NCBI RefSeq assembly: GCF_002234675.1
Contig: NC_019871.2
Span: 16,524,331-16,588,330, forward strand
Origin: Oryzias latipes
Taxonomy: Eukaryota; Chordata; Actinopteri; Beloniformes; Adrianichthyidae
Reading direction: 5' to 3'
DNA length: 64,000 bases
Position numbers and translations under genes: made by a program. Each line of letters starts with the position of its first letter. Position 1 is the first letter of the stretch. Positions 39,801 to 47,365 of this stretch are shown here, in pieces. The notes beneath the pieces are model-generated. The model saw only the letters and a program-made list of their open reading frames with translations, was not told the origin of the DNA and made no database searches.

Positions 39801-40472
39801 AAAGATTTGGTAGGTTGACCGTTTGTCTATAAACTGTATATGTAAACATTCATTTACTGTACCTGTGTGTGTGTGGTTTCTCTCACAGATCTCACGCATG
39901 TTGGTGGTGGATCCAAGTAGGCGTTTCACTGCTGCTGATGCTCTCAACCACCCCTTCTTCTCACAATATGTAGTGAACGAAGTCCGACAGTTTAGTCCAT
40001 ACAGGCGATTTAAGGTGAGATTAATTCATGTGTAAACCCGGAAGTTAATTTTAAACAATATTAATTCAGGGAACATAATAAGACTGAACCAGTTTGAGAT
40101 AAAGAATCTTTGTTCCACAACTGTATGTCATACTCGTCTCAAGTATTTAAAAGTATAGTACAATAGGATCAATGATCCACTTGCATTGATTCCTTTCTCC
40201 ATCAGGTTATCTGCATAACAGTGCTCGCCACCATGCGCATCTACTGCAACTACCGCCGTGCCAAACCCGTCACCAAGGAGGTGATCCAGAGCGACCCGTA
40301 CGCCGTCAAGCCCATCCGCAAGCTCATCGACGCCTGCGCATTTAAAATCTACGGCCACTGGGTCAAGAAGGGCCAAACTCAGAACAGAGCGGCGCTTTTT
40401 GAGAACGCTCCAAAGGCCATTCTGCTGTCGTTAGCTGCTGAAGCGGACAAGCAGGGCCAACAAAGTTGGTAA
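30900..40472 (+). CDS. phkg1: Phosphorylase kinase catalytic subunit gamma 1
   Basis: Nine coding exons (30900-30982, 32533-32711, 32820-32874, 32952-33017, 33105-33268, 39192-39282, 39656-39809, 39889-40014, 40206-40472) give 394 aa (human 387). The kinase domain is complete: Gly-loop LGRGVSSVV (26-34), Lys49 in YAVKII, catalytic HRDLKPEN (148-155), DFG (168-170), APE in YLAPEII. As in other PHKG kinases the activation loop has Glu183 (LREVYGTP) where a phosphorylated residue usually sits, fitting a constitutively active subunit. The C-terminal part ([19 protein letters not shown]..., ...[20 protein letters not shown]) is the calmodulin-delta-binding/autoregulatory tail. The enzyme phosphorylates glycogen phosphorylase b in muscle as part of the (alpha-beta-gamma-delta)4 complex. 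Intron 5 is 5.9 kb because of nested transposons. Confidence 0.97.
33298..33502. mobile_element. piggyBac-like MITE
   Basis: The ends are CCCTTGTGCTATCTTAGATG and its near-reverse complement CCTAGGATAGCACAAGGG. The element is about 205 bp, non-coding, and flanked by ATAA at 33294-33297 and 33503-33506. CCC...GGG ends with a TTAA-like 4-bp duplication point to the piggyBac superfamily. It lies at the start of phkg1 intron 5. Confidence 0.8.
33507..34246. other. phkg1 intron 5, unassigned part
   Basis: No repeat or exon is recognised. One stretch (about 33655-33825) is GC-richer than the rest and has an open frame of about 50 codons on the plus strand ([20 protein letters not shown]...) with no family I know. 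It may be an old repeat remnant. Confidence 0.35.
34498..37770 (-). CDS. LINE endonuclease-reverse transcriptase ORF, uninterrupted
   Basis: The ORF is 1090 codons without a stop. A hydrophobic stretch ([13 protein letters not shown], about 17-29) follows the start. A second hydrophobic run leads into GNVQPNPGP (about 121-129), which keeps the NPGP core of 2A-type recoding peptides. The APE-type endonuclease follows: IIHLNVRSL (about 148), ISETWL (about 177), VGDFN (about 281) and LSDHCVV (about 347). The reverse transcriptase has NYRPISNL (about 647), [14 protein letters not shown] (about 716), [14 protein letters not shown] (about 774) and the catalytic FYADDT (about 805). The C-terminal third resembles the CR1/L2 group. 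No separate ORF1 is seen, so this may be an ORF2-only family or a copy missing ORF1. An intact frame in a repeat suggests recent insertion. Confidence 0.9.
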   Translation of the reverse strand: MQSDLNCKSALQVDKMALFIFLICLLGVWDLRPNNAPWVSTHNNRMWFLDSFNSGTSNAVYGLPQPHLVMDPNFWTDKSTVLPKLQNFLTLYELASTYNNTVLKCNVKQRLMIILLLLLSGNVQPNPGPEVQCIQTPTDLKLISGLKIIHLNVRSLAPKMDMVKIWFTSTEADIVIISETWLTKSITNEDINVNGYNVYRTDRPKKGGGVAIYVKSRFEASTVMSKSIPKQLELLVLNVKLAKSLSITVVGCYRPPSATKEALSSLKDLLSRINYGELLMVGDFNWDWSSTASEDFKSLCDSINLSQLISQPTRPNTKCPEKSTLIDLILTNAPHKFSSAGVFCNDLSDHCVVAACRDAKIPKCKPRIVIRRNFKKFNEQAYRHDLSLVNWERIGLTPNVELAWSFFKGNFEKIINKHAPMKKFRVKGRDNPWFTRELSDIIHLRNRAWAKARKTDLARDWSTFRQLRNKCTSFIKKAKSEYYLSVTTEHLNNPQKFWKVIKSFSVNKSSHDLPSFVLKNSVPVYDRTEVLNCFNNHFISSGSCSDYKGAASVPHSVNSSMFSGEPFTFVPFTVNQVHKALKTLNHRKPPGPDLIEPFSLKMAADFIAQPLTTLFNLSIETQEIPSIWKSAFVTPHLKGGDPAVLTNYRPISNLCVLSKILESLVCEQLKEFLYSNELLSTLQSGFRKKHSTITAATKVINDILVALDNKQYCAALFIDLSKAFDTVDHIVLKQRLISFGLSDHAVSWLTNYMKNRTQCVRQDGLCSEFLNVHTGVPQGSVLGPLLFVMYINNIDQNVSHTNMHFYADDTIIYCFDPSPTTAVKYLQKAFDTVQHTFLQLKLTVNADKTKLMLFSNSRKTPQGFLTVSTLEGNEIELVHVYKYLGILIDDALSFKPHIENLVRKLKLKLGFLFRNKCCFSFGIKKRLVTATFLSILDYGDLLYMNATAQCLSKIDSVYHAALRFVTNCKASTHHCELYSRVGWSSLSTRRFTHWCIFIYKSLLGLLPSYICSLIKLRTVESYGLRSNDHLSLAVPFARTELGKKAFVFSAPSTWNTLQKRWKLKELIPLNIFKSKLKFEEKVTFNCTCFT
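37778..38092 (-). repeat. Tandem monomers (31-43 bp) at the LINE 5' end
   Basis: Nine units read on the plus strand as GGCCGAGCTGGAGCTGGAGA plus TTGGCCGTGTA or TTGGCAGTGCA. Unit length is mainly 31 or 37 bp, the extra 6 bp being one more GAGCTG. The array stops a few bases from the LINE start codon, so it may be the element's 5' UTR promoter array rather than an independent minisatellite. Confidence 0.8.
38175..38435. mobile_element. MITE with GGCTTTGTCCAAATTCC ends
   Basis: The left terminus GGCTTTGTCCAAATTCCT and the right terminus (reverse complement GGCTTTATCCGAATTTCT) are imperfect inverted repeats about 260 bp apart. The internal ACTATATAGAGCACTATATA is typical of a common teleost MITE family. 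It lies between the LINE 5' end and the surviving right part of the Tc1-like element. Confidence 0.7.
39283..39540 (+). repeat. Teleost LINE-tail-like repeat in phkg1 intron 6
   Basis: The order CCACAGTCCAAACTGATGCG, TTGGTGACTCTAAATT, ...GTGCCTTCACCCAACAGTAG, GATAGGCTCCAGCAACCCTG, TGACCCCAAAAGGAATTAAG is a degenerate copy of a widespread fish repeat whose consensus ends with a GAAT or GGAT tail. The reverse copy at 54214-54330 still has its (GAAT)n tail. Confidence 0.6.
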
Positions 40473-42680
40473 AAGGCCGACAGGACTGAAATACAACTAC
40501 ACGCTCATTTTAAAAAACTCAAAAGAAATTAGCTTAAGCATGTTGTGCCCAAAGTTTTGACTCTAAAATTTAGAATCAACATATATATATATGGTGCTAT
40601 AGTGGGGATGCTTTTGATTTTTGGCTTGTTTCCTGCTCTTCATCTGTTCCAACAGCTGATAAAGAAATGTCCCCTTGCTTCAAACAAGAAAGGCCTCAAG
40701 ACGCTGTTATCTTAAGATCTGTTTTCCATGTCATTTTAGAGACATATTTTTTTTAACAATGTCTTTTTGTCTTATGAATGTCATAACTGAAGTGTTGAAA
40801 GCAAAACCAGATCATGGGTTCAGGTGACTTGGATATTACAAACAGAACAGTGAGCGTAATTCTCCTGGGTGAACTTTACAGCCCTAACAAAAACAGAAAA
40901 CTTCCCTTAAACCTGAGCACTTTCAATGTTTTACTAATAATGTCAATATTAAAAATCTATCTTGTATTTTAGACCGTGGTTCTGCAGAATTTTTCATCTT
41001 TTGCAAAAAGATTGAAATCAGACATTAAAACACAAACAGTTGTAGGATTAATCAGTTTATTGAAGTAGTCTTTAGAGGGGAAACAGTCACAAATATTCAC
41101 AGCACAAGATGTTCCTCATACTGAGAACCAGAACTGAACAGGACAGCGTGGATGACCTGTAGGACTGCAGTGGGGGAGTGACATGCAAGTCAGATGTGAT
41201 GTTTGATCTTGAGGGTGGTGAACAGTACAAAATCATTTGTGCTTCATTACGAGAAACACAAAAACATGTAGGTGATCAAGGGGGGGGGGGGGGGGGGGTG
41301 AATGAGCACCCAGTGATTACCACAGACAGGAGATGAGAGCTTCTGTCCTCTGTTGCTCTGAAAACAACCAGAGTAAGAAAATATTAGGACCATACATTTC
41401 ACCCATGTAAGAAATCAGGAGTCAACATTGTTTGTCTTTTTTGCCCCAACAACACATGAAGACCACATGCTTTCCATTAAAAGTTAACTTTTCCTGTTCT
41501 TTAAACATCTGTGTACTCATTTCTGCGTAGCTGAACAGCGCTGGTTTGGAGCATCTGTCCAATCACTAGGCAGAAATGAGGCTTGGCTTTTGCATGGTGT
41601 CTGACTGTCTCCAGCACAGGCCAGCTGAGGCAGAATTCAGCCATGCTTCAATGATCAGAAATTATCACAAGGACACCGCAGAATTAAAAGAGCATCAAAT
41701 GGGACAGTCCAAACCTACCAGAAGTCAGGGTCCGTTTGCGGTCTCCAGGCAGTGTCCACGAGATGATCATGATCATGGGTCTCTTTTTCAAACATGTGAT
41801 GATGACCACGCACGTGCTCGTTAACATACAACTGAAGGCAGCTAACCAAGCCTTTCAGGGGTTAATAAAAGCTCAAAAATTTCACTTCTCGGATTTAAGA
41901 ACTTAAATTTAATAATGCTAAAATAACAAAAGTTACGTTTTTCAAAGAACTAAAATCTAAAGCTCACCTTTCAGTCTAACGTGGTCGCCTCTTCCTGCTT
42001 TATCCGCTTCTTCTTCTTCTTTATTCAAACTGTCCCGTGCAATGCTGCCCCCTACAGCTGAAAGGGAGTCATTACCTTTCAGGAGCAAATGGCTGTTTAT
42101 CCAGGTACTGAATGAATTTTAATCCAAAGCTGTACAGCTTTAAATTTTGTCTTCCATCAACAGATCCTATCTTTATGTCTTTTTAATTCATTTTTACTTT
42201 TTTTCTTGGCCAGCATGAAATTGTGCTTGTCATTTAAACCCAGTAACTTACAATGCTGCCCCTGAGAAGATGGCTTTATGCTGTGTTTCTTACTAATGTG
42301 TACAGTGACATTTAAATAATAATGATACTGTTGATTCAGATTTGAGCTGTTATACGGTATCCCTACAGAGCTTTATCATATTAGGCTGATTCTGAATCTG
42401 CACAATATCTGAGACTCCTTTAAAATCAGTGTTTAGTCGCCTCTCCTGAGTTTTAACTTGGAAAAAACAGGCAAGCATAAATGTTCACTGATAACATTTC
42501 CTAATTTAAAGAAGGTAGTACCCCTTGACTATTGTTATCAGCAACTGTATAAATTGATCGTTGTTTTAATAATGTTTGAAATTAATAAACTAAAGTTAAG
42601 TAAGTCTGACTTTAGATTTTACTTGTAGTGTTCCTGTTTCATACAGCAGATCTGACACAAATACATAGTGTTCCAAATTT
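40473..42680. other. phkg1 3' UTR and intergenic DNA
   Basis: The first part is phkg1 3' UTR. A TTTATT at about 41056 (AATAAA on the minus strand), a polypyrimidine-AG boundary near 41362 and a GTGAG-type donor near 41968 (both on the minus strand) could mark a small leftward transcript, but no convincing protein emerges. A poly(G) run of 19 lies at 41280-41298. A CTCF-like core in reverse orientation, AGCTGTAGGGGGCAGCATTG, lies at 42044-42063 on the minus strand. Confidence 0.4.
42044..42063 (-). promoter_or_regulatory. CTCF-like motif, reverse orientation
   Basis: The minus strand reads GCTGTAGGGGGCAGCA, close to the CTCF core. It points toward the forward motif at 21175, so the pair is convergent around fam98c, chchd2 and phkg1. 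Binding is inference. Confidence 0.45.
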
Positions 42681-42683
42681 ACA

Positions 42684-42860
42684 GAGCTCTGGACATGACA
42701 TTCCCAAAAAATATTGTTCCCTCAAATTAGTATTTTGAGCACACAAATGACTAGTTTGTGGCCACAAATGAGCATTTTATTAGCATTTCGTGCAAATAAG
42801 TTAAGATTTTATGTACACAAATTAGCATCTTGTGTGCACAAATTGGTATTTTGTGCACAT
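42684..42860. mobile_element. MITE-like repeat with AGAGCYCTGGACATG end, interrupted
   Basis: AGCTCTGGACATGACATT and TTGTTCCCTCAAATTAG match the left half of a second copy at 43353-43465. The interior has several out-of-phase CACAAATKAGCATTT units. The solo LTR at 42861 landed in it. Confidence 0.6.
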
Positions 42861-43286
42861 TGTCACAAAACAGGCAGACGGTTGGTTGAAATTGCAGCAG
42901 GTTTATTAGCTTAGCCAAAAGTCCACAAAGCTAAATCAGGGTCAGACAGGCAAAGGTCAACAGTGGGTATGGGAGCATCAGAGAAGAAACTAGAGTTGTC
43001 AGGATCCAGAAGAGATTCGGGGCAGGCAAACTGAGTCAGCAAGGTCAGGAAATCAGAAGATCAGGTCTGGATACAACGCTCTGTAATGAAGGCAGAGTGA
43101 CACAAACAATACTTTGCACTCGGTGAGGCTCAGTACAGTTTGAAAGGGATCTGTGAGTGATTGCAAATGAAAGTCCGGTATGTGGCATCCAAAAACTGTG
43201 TGCTGGGGTTGCTGGGAGATGTAGTGCGTTCTGAACTGTGGAGACAGTTCCTGCCGGTGACCAGAGGAGGAGACAGACTTCTGACA
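42861..43286 (-). mobile_element. Solo LTR, Ty3/gypsy-like
   Basis: The 426-bp segment starts TGTCA and ends TGACA and is flanked by perfect 5-bp duplications, CACAT at 42856-42860 and 43287-43291. Read on the minus strand it ends with AATAAACCTGCTGC followed by CCGTCTGCCTGTTTTGTGAC, a layout typical of fish gypsy-type LTRs with the polyadenylation signal near the 3' edge. No internal retroviral-type genes are present, so this is the remnant left by recombination between the two LTRs of a former element. The exact flanking duplication suggests moderate to young age. Confidence 0.8.
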
Positions 43287-43352
43287 CACATAAAGTAGTA
43301 GTAGTAAGTGTTGATAAAGGAATCAAAAAATAAATTACTCTGATGGCTATAG

Positions 43353-43465
43353 AGCCCTGGACATGGCATTAAAAAATTGTTCCCTCAAATCAGCATTTTA
43401 TGTGCAAAATTCCAATTTGAGAGAACAATTTAATTATTTATAGTTTATGTGTCCAGGACTCTGCT
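43353..43465. mobile_element. Short hairpin MITE, complete copy
   Basis: AGAGCCCTGGACATG and AAATTGTTCCCTCAAAT on the left pair with AATTTGAGAGAACAATTT and TGTGTCCAGGACTCT on the right. The element is about 112 bp and almost wholly self-complementary. It is a relative of the interrupted element at 42684. Confidence 0.7.
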
Positions 43466-43787
43466 ATACTGATTACTTAAAATGAAACTTAATCTCCTGA
43501 AAAACATTTTTTTAAGTATTTGATAAACATTAAAAAGTTATATGGACACATTATTGTCAAAATTGCCAATGTGTCAAATAAAAAACGAACCTTGTTTCCT
43601 AAGCTTTGTTGATGGCAAAAGAGGACTGTTGTGATTTATAAATAGGAAAAGAAACAGTAAAAAAAAAAAAGTCAGCATCATCTGGAATACAATACATATT
43701 TCTAAAAATAAAATGGCGGTTTCAAACTTTTTGAAACTTTTTTCTTCAAACAAAAGTCCTGCACATCATTAAATCTTTGTCCGCTGG

Positions 43788-43795
43788 TGACGTCA
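43788..43795. promoter_or_regulatory. CRE palindrome upstream of psph
   Basis: TGACGTCA is a perfect CREB/ATF site. About 55 bp downstream is CTGATTGGTT (an inverted CCAAT box, about 43846-43855), and then the probable psph first exon. Serine-synthesis genes, including PSPH, are ATF4 targets in mammals, so amino-acid-stress control is plausible (inference). Confidence 0.55.
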
Positions 43796-43874
43796 TGGAA
43801 CAAAACCAGCGTGGAGAGTGGGCGTGGCTTACGCGGCCTCGCTCTGATTGGTTCCCCGTGCGGCTCCTGTCTTC

Positions 43875-43946
43875 CTCTTTACTGTTCCATCTAAGCGGCT
43901 CGGTGTGGGTTCTGCTGGATGTTCCCTCTCAGCTCTCCGTGTTCTG
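43875..43946 (+). other. Probable non-coding first exon of psph
   Basis: GC-rich DNA follows the CRE and CCAAT elements and ends at a donor, TTCTG|GTAGGTG, at about 43945/43946. The coding exon has a good acceptor at 44493-44494. The intervening 550 bp holds poly(C) (about 44152-44163) and poly(G) (about 44219-44232) runs. Confidence 0.5.
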
Positions 43947-44495
43947 GTAGGTGTCATTGGACTACTTCTTCACGGGAAGGGGTTCTGAAGACGCTGTGGG
44001 GAAATTTTGTCGACCGATCGCGACTAGAAAAAAAAGTGGAGCGGCAAAAAAACACGGTTTATCAGATTTTAAAAGTTCATTTGGGAAATGTTTACAGCTT
44101 GTGTCTTAAAACAGTCGAGCTCTGACAGCAAAAGGGAGTGTGACTTGTCTGCCCCCCCCCCCCGTCTCTGCATTCGCTGTAGGTTTGTGCTCGTTCTTCG
44201 GTGGGGAGTGTATGGGAGGGGGGGGGGGGGGGTGACGCAACATCATCAGAGGATGTCTGACCATCCATAGATCCATCCATACCACATGACCCAGCCGCGC
44301 GGCGTCCTGTCTCTTCTGCTTAGTTTGTTTGTTTTAAATGGCTTAAGCTCCACTGGTTCATTTGTAGTGTTTGCTGCTCCACTGGTCGAAAGGCATCCAC
44401 TACACCCAAAGAGCCTCACGTTAAGACAACAATGGACTCCCTTTGCTGATGTCACCTGAACTAAAGTAACTCTGAGAACTTTGTCTATTCCCAGC

Positions 44496-46162
44496 ATGAT
44501 GACAACTCTTGATCAAACTAAGGAGCTCTTCAGGAGAGCAGATGCCGTCTGCTTTGATGTGGACAGCACAGTCATTAAAGAAGAAGGCATCGATGAGCTC
44601 GCCAAGTTCTGTGGTGTTGGGGACGCGGTCAGAGAGATGTATGTGCCAGCACCCACTTTCATGTAGTTTAAAAGTTGTTATAGTTGGATGATTTTTTTTT
44701 TCTTCTCCTATTCTTCTTCCTGTCTTAGGACTCGGAAAGCCATGGGGGGCTCGGTGACATTCAAGAAGGCCCTCACTGACCGCCTCTCCACCATCCGATG
44801 TTCCAGAGAGCAAGTAAACAAACTGATAACCGACCACCCACCTCAGCTGACTCCAGGCATCAGGTGGGGGTGCAAAGACTTGGATGAATTCAGTCAATAG
44901 ATCTTGTTTTCTGCTGCAACCATCAACTGTAGAAGAGAACTGGACTGGACAAACCCACACCCTGGCAGCCAAAACCCCATAGACTTTTATTGAGAAATAA
45001 TCAGTGATTATATTTGTCAGAATAACCTTTCTTGCTCTGCTACATCGTTTTAACACATTCTTGCTAATACTACTTTTTCTCTCTATTGCAAGTCATTCAA
45101 AGTGGCCCATCAGATGCCTCAGTAAAAGCATGTGATGCCTTGAATGTTCCTCCTTCAAGGTTTGACAAATTCTCCTCATCCCGCTTTCATTGGCCTTGCA
45201 ACAAGCTCACTCCTGATTGGCGGCAGTAGTTGCCACAGAAACTTCGACTCGGGCCAATCACTGCTTACTTGCGTCGTCTAGCTCCAGCATGGGGGCTGAG
45301 TTGGCTTCATTTCGCTGGAGCAGGGAGTAAGGCATTTCCTACGTCACACTCGCTCAGTCCAGTTCTGTTATACAGTCAATGGCTGCAACTCAAACTGCAT
45401 TTGTCTCAGTGTCTCACTTGTTTTGTTTTTGGTTCTTTTTTCTCACCTTTTTTTTTTAAGCAATAATTTTCAATGAAATTACACTCAAAAATATTTTAAA
45501 GGGTTGCAACATTTAGTTTGATTTCAAATGACAGTAGTTCATCAAATTCCTCACTAAAGGTGTTTAAATGTTAAAAGAAATCTTCATTTATTTTTGTCCA
45601 GGGAGCTTGTGGACCGTCTGCATGAGCTCAACATAAAGGTGTTCCTTGTTTCAGGTGGCTTCCGCTGCATCGTAGAACACGTGGCGTCTCAGCTAAATAT
45701 TCCTCTGCAGCACGTCTATGCCAACCGGCTCAAGTTCTACTTTAACGGTAAAAGCGTAAAGACGCAGGTTTTCTGAGGCTCCACCGCTCTACTCGTCTTA
45801 AACGTCTCCATAAAAATTCCCCAGGAGAGTATGCTGGTTTTGACGAGAGTCAGCCAACAGCTGAGAGCGGCGGCAAAGGAAAAGTGATAAGCATGCTGAA
45901 GGAGCAATATGGCTTCAAGACGGTTGTGATGATTGGAGACGGGGCCACCGATCTGGAAGCTTGTCCTCCAGCTGTGAGTCTTTCAGTTCATAATTTTTTT
46001 TTTTTTTAATTTCAAGTTCCTATACATCTGATGGATGCTTCTCCCCCTCAGAGTGCCTTCATTGGGTTTGGCGGGAATGTGGTGAGGCCACAGGTCAAGG
46101 AGAGATGTTCGTGGTTCGTGACGAGTTTCGGGGAGCTTCTAAAGGAGCTGGAGAAAATCTAA
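44496..46162 (+). CDS. psph: Phosphoserine phosphatase
   Basis: Five coding exons (44496-44638, 44729-44863, 45602-45747, 45825-45973, 46052-46162) give 227 aa, or 226 from the second ATG, which aligns exactly with human numbering (225 aa). It is a HAD-superfamily phosphatase that removes phosphate from L-phosphoserine in the last step of serine synthesis, in the cytosol. Visible motifs: DVDSTV (motif I, nucleophile and acid Asp), FLVSGGF (motif II Ser), GGKGKV (motif III Lys) and MIGDGATDLEA (motif IV Asps). The cap-domain segment MTRKAMGGSVTFKKALTDRL is conserved. The 0.74-kb intron 2 contains an unassigned repeat-like stretch. nipsnap2 converges on it from the right, and AATAAA signals lie at 46365 and 46522. 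Confidence 0.97.
44864..45601. other. psph intron 2, repeat-like content
   Basis: AGAACTGGACTGGAC near 44936 and its inverse CTCAGTCCAGTTCTG near 45352 suggest the ends of an old non-autonomous DNA element of about 430 bp. Inner parts (CTGATTGGCGGCAGTAGTTG, CACTGCTTACTTGCGTCG) look like a fish interspersed repeat, but I cannot name it. Confidence 0.35.
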
Positions 46163-47365
46163 AGATACTGAAAGAAAAAAATAATAGTAATTTAACCTTT
46201 TATATTTGCACCCAAAGGGTGTGTGCCGAGAGTAGTTTTAACTACTGCACACTTTTATTCCTCAAACTAAAAGCTTTTTATAACGATTGCTTTGTTTTAC
46301 TAAAGTTAAATTGTGCCAGAAAAAAAAACTGCTCAATTTTTATACTAAAATACTAAAAAGAAACAATAAAAACACTGTATGGAGAAGATTGAAGTAGTTT
46401 TGCACATTTCACAACAAAGCCTCTACATAAGTTAACCTTTATGGCATGATGTGCAATGAGAGATGTTCTGTATAAAAAGCTGTTACCCTCTTGTCATGGT
46501 TCTGTAAGGAGCACCTGCTGCAATAAAGATGAGGAAAAAAACACAACAACCCCAAGATGAACGTTTAATTTTCTACCATTGTGTCTTCTGTTACATTGTT
46601 CCTGCAATAACAGAAATATCATGTGGTTCCATCCATTGATTACAGTTAAAGAGCAGGACTGGCTGTCTTCTGTCAGAATTCATGCTTCCAACGGAAATGA
46701 CTGGACTTTTAAAAACGGATGTTTGAAACCCGGCATGCTTGTTTCACAAGAGGAAAGGTGGAAGCGGTTACCAACACGGCGCCATGAAGCAGGATCATAC
46801 GGGGCATACAGAACTAAAACCACACAGGGAGAAACTCAGCAGTTTGCACATCTAAAAGTATGACACCCACTTTGTGCACCACGTCACAGTTGGCAAAGAA
46901 AAGGACTTTTTGTCAAATTAATATATTTAAATCTGCATAAATAAATAAATAAATGGCTACTGCAGTAAACAATGTACTTTTCCCCCTTTTCTGATCCCAC
47001 ATTTACCACATAGCTGCCGCCTCTTTCAAGTAACTTTGGTTCGCTCTTAATTTAAAAACGATTTCTCTTAAAGGCCCTGTTTTAATCTGACGCCACATGA
47101 TGTGCTCTATGGCCGTCAGGAGGTTTTAATTGGGCCAAAAGTATTCATCCTGTTCCAAAACGTGGAATGCACAGAGCTCGCTACCCTTCAGGAATGAATT
47201 AAAACCACAGATAAACGTCTTAGCGATGTCTAAATGGCATCGGGAAGAAAAAGGAGAAGGGAAAAGTACGTTTAGCAGCAATGACAGGAGGTGGAACCCG
47301 TGACGCCCACACTCTGCTGCGTGGCTGTAACATTCTCAGGGGTGCAGCTGGATTTTCCACACGCC
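46163..47365. other. Convergent 3' regions of psph and nipsnap2
   Basis: The left part is psph 3' UTR with AATAAA at 46365-46370 and 46522-46527. The right part is nipsnap2 3' UTR, transcribed leftward. No additional gene is seen. Confidence 0.5.

Noticed and set aside
44421-45056. 211-codon minus-strand frame over psph
   Set aside because: Antisense of psph exons; psph has a full set of splice sites and HAD motifs on the plus strand.
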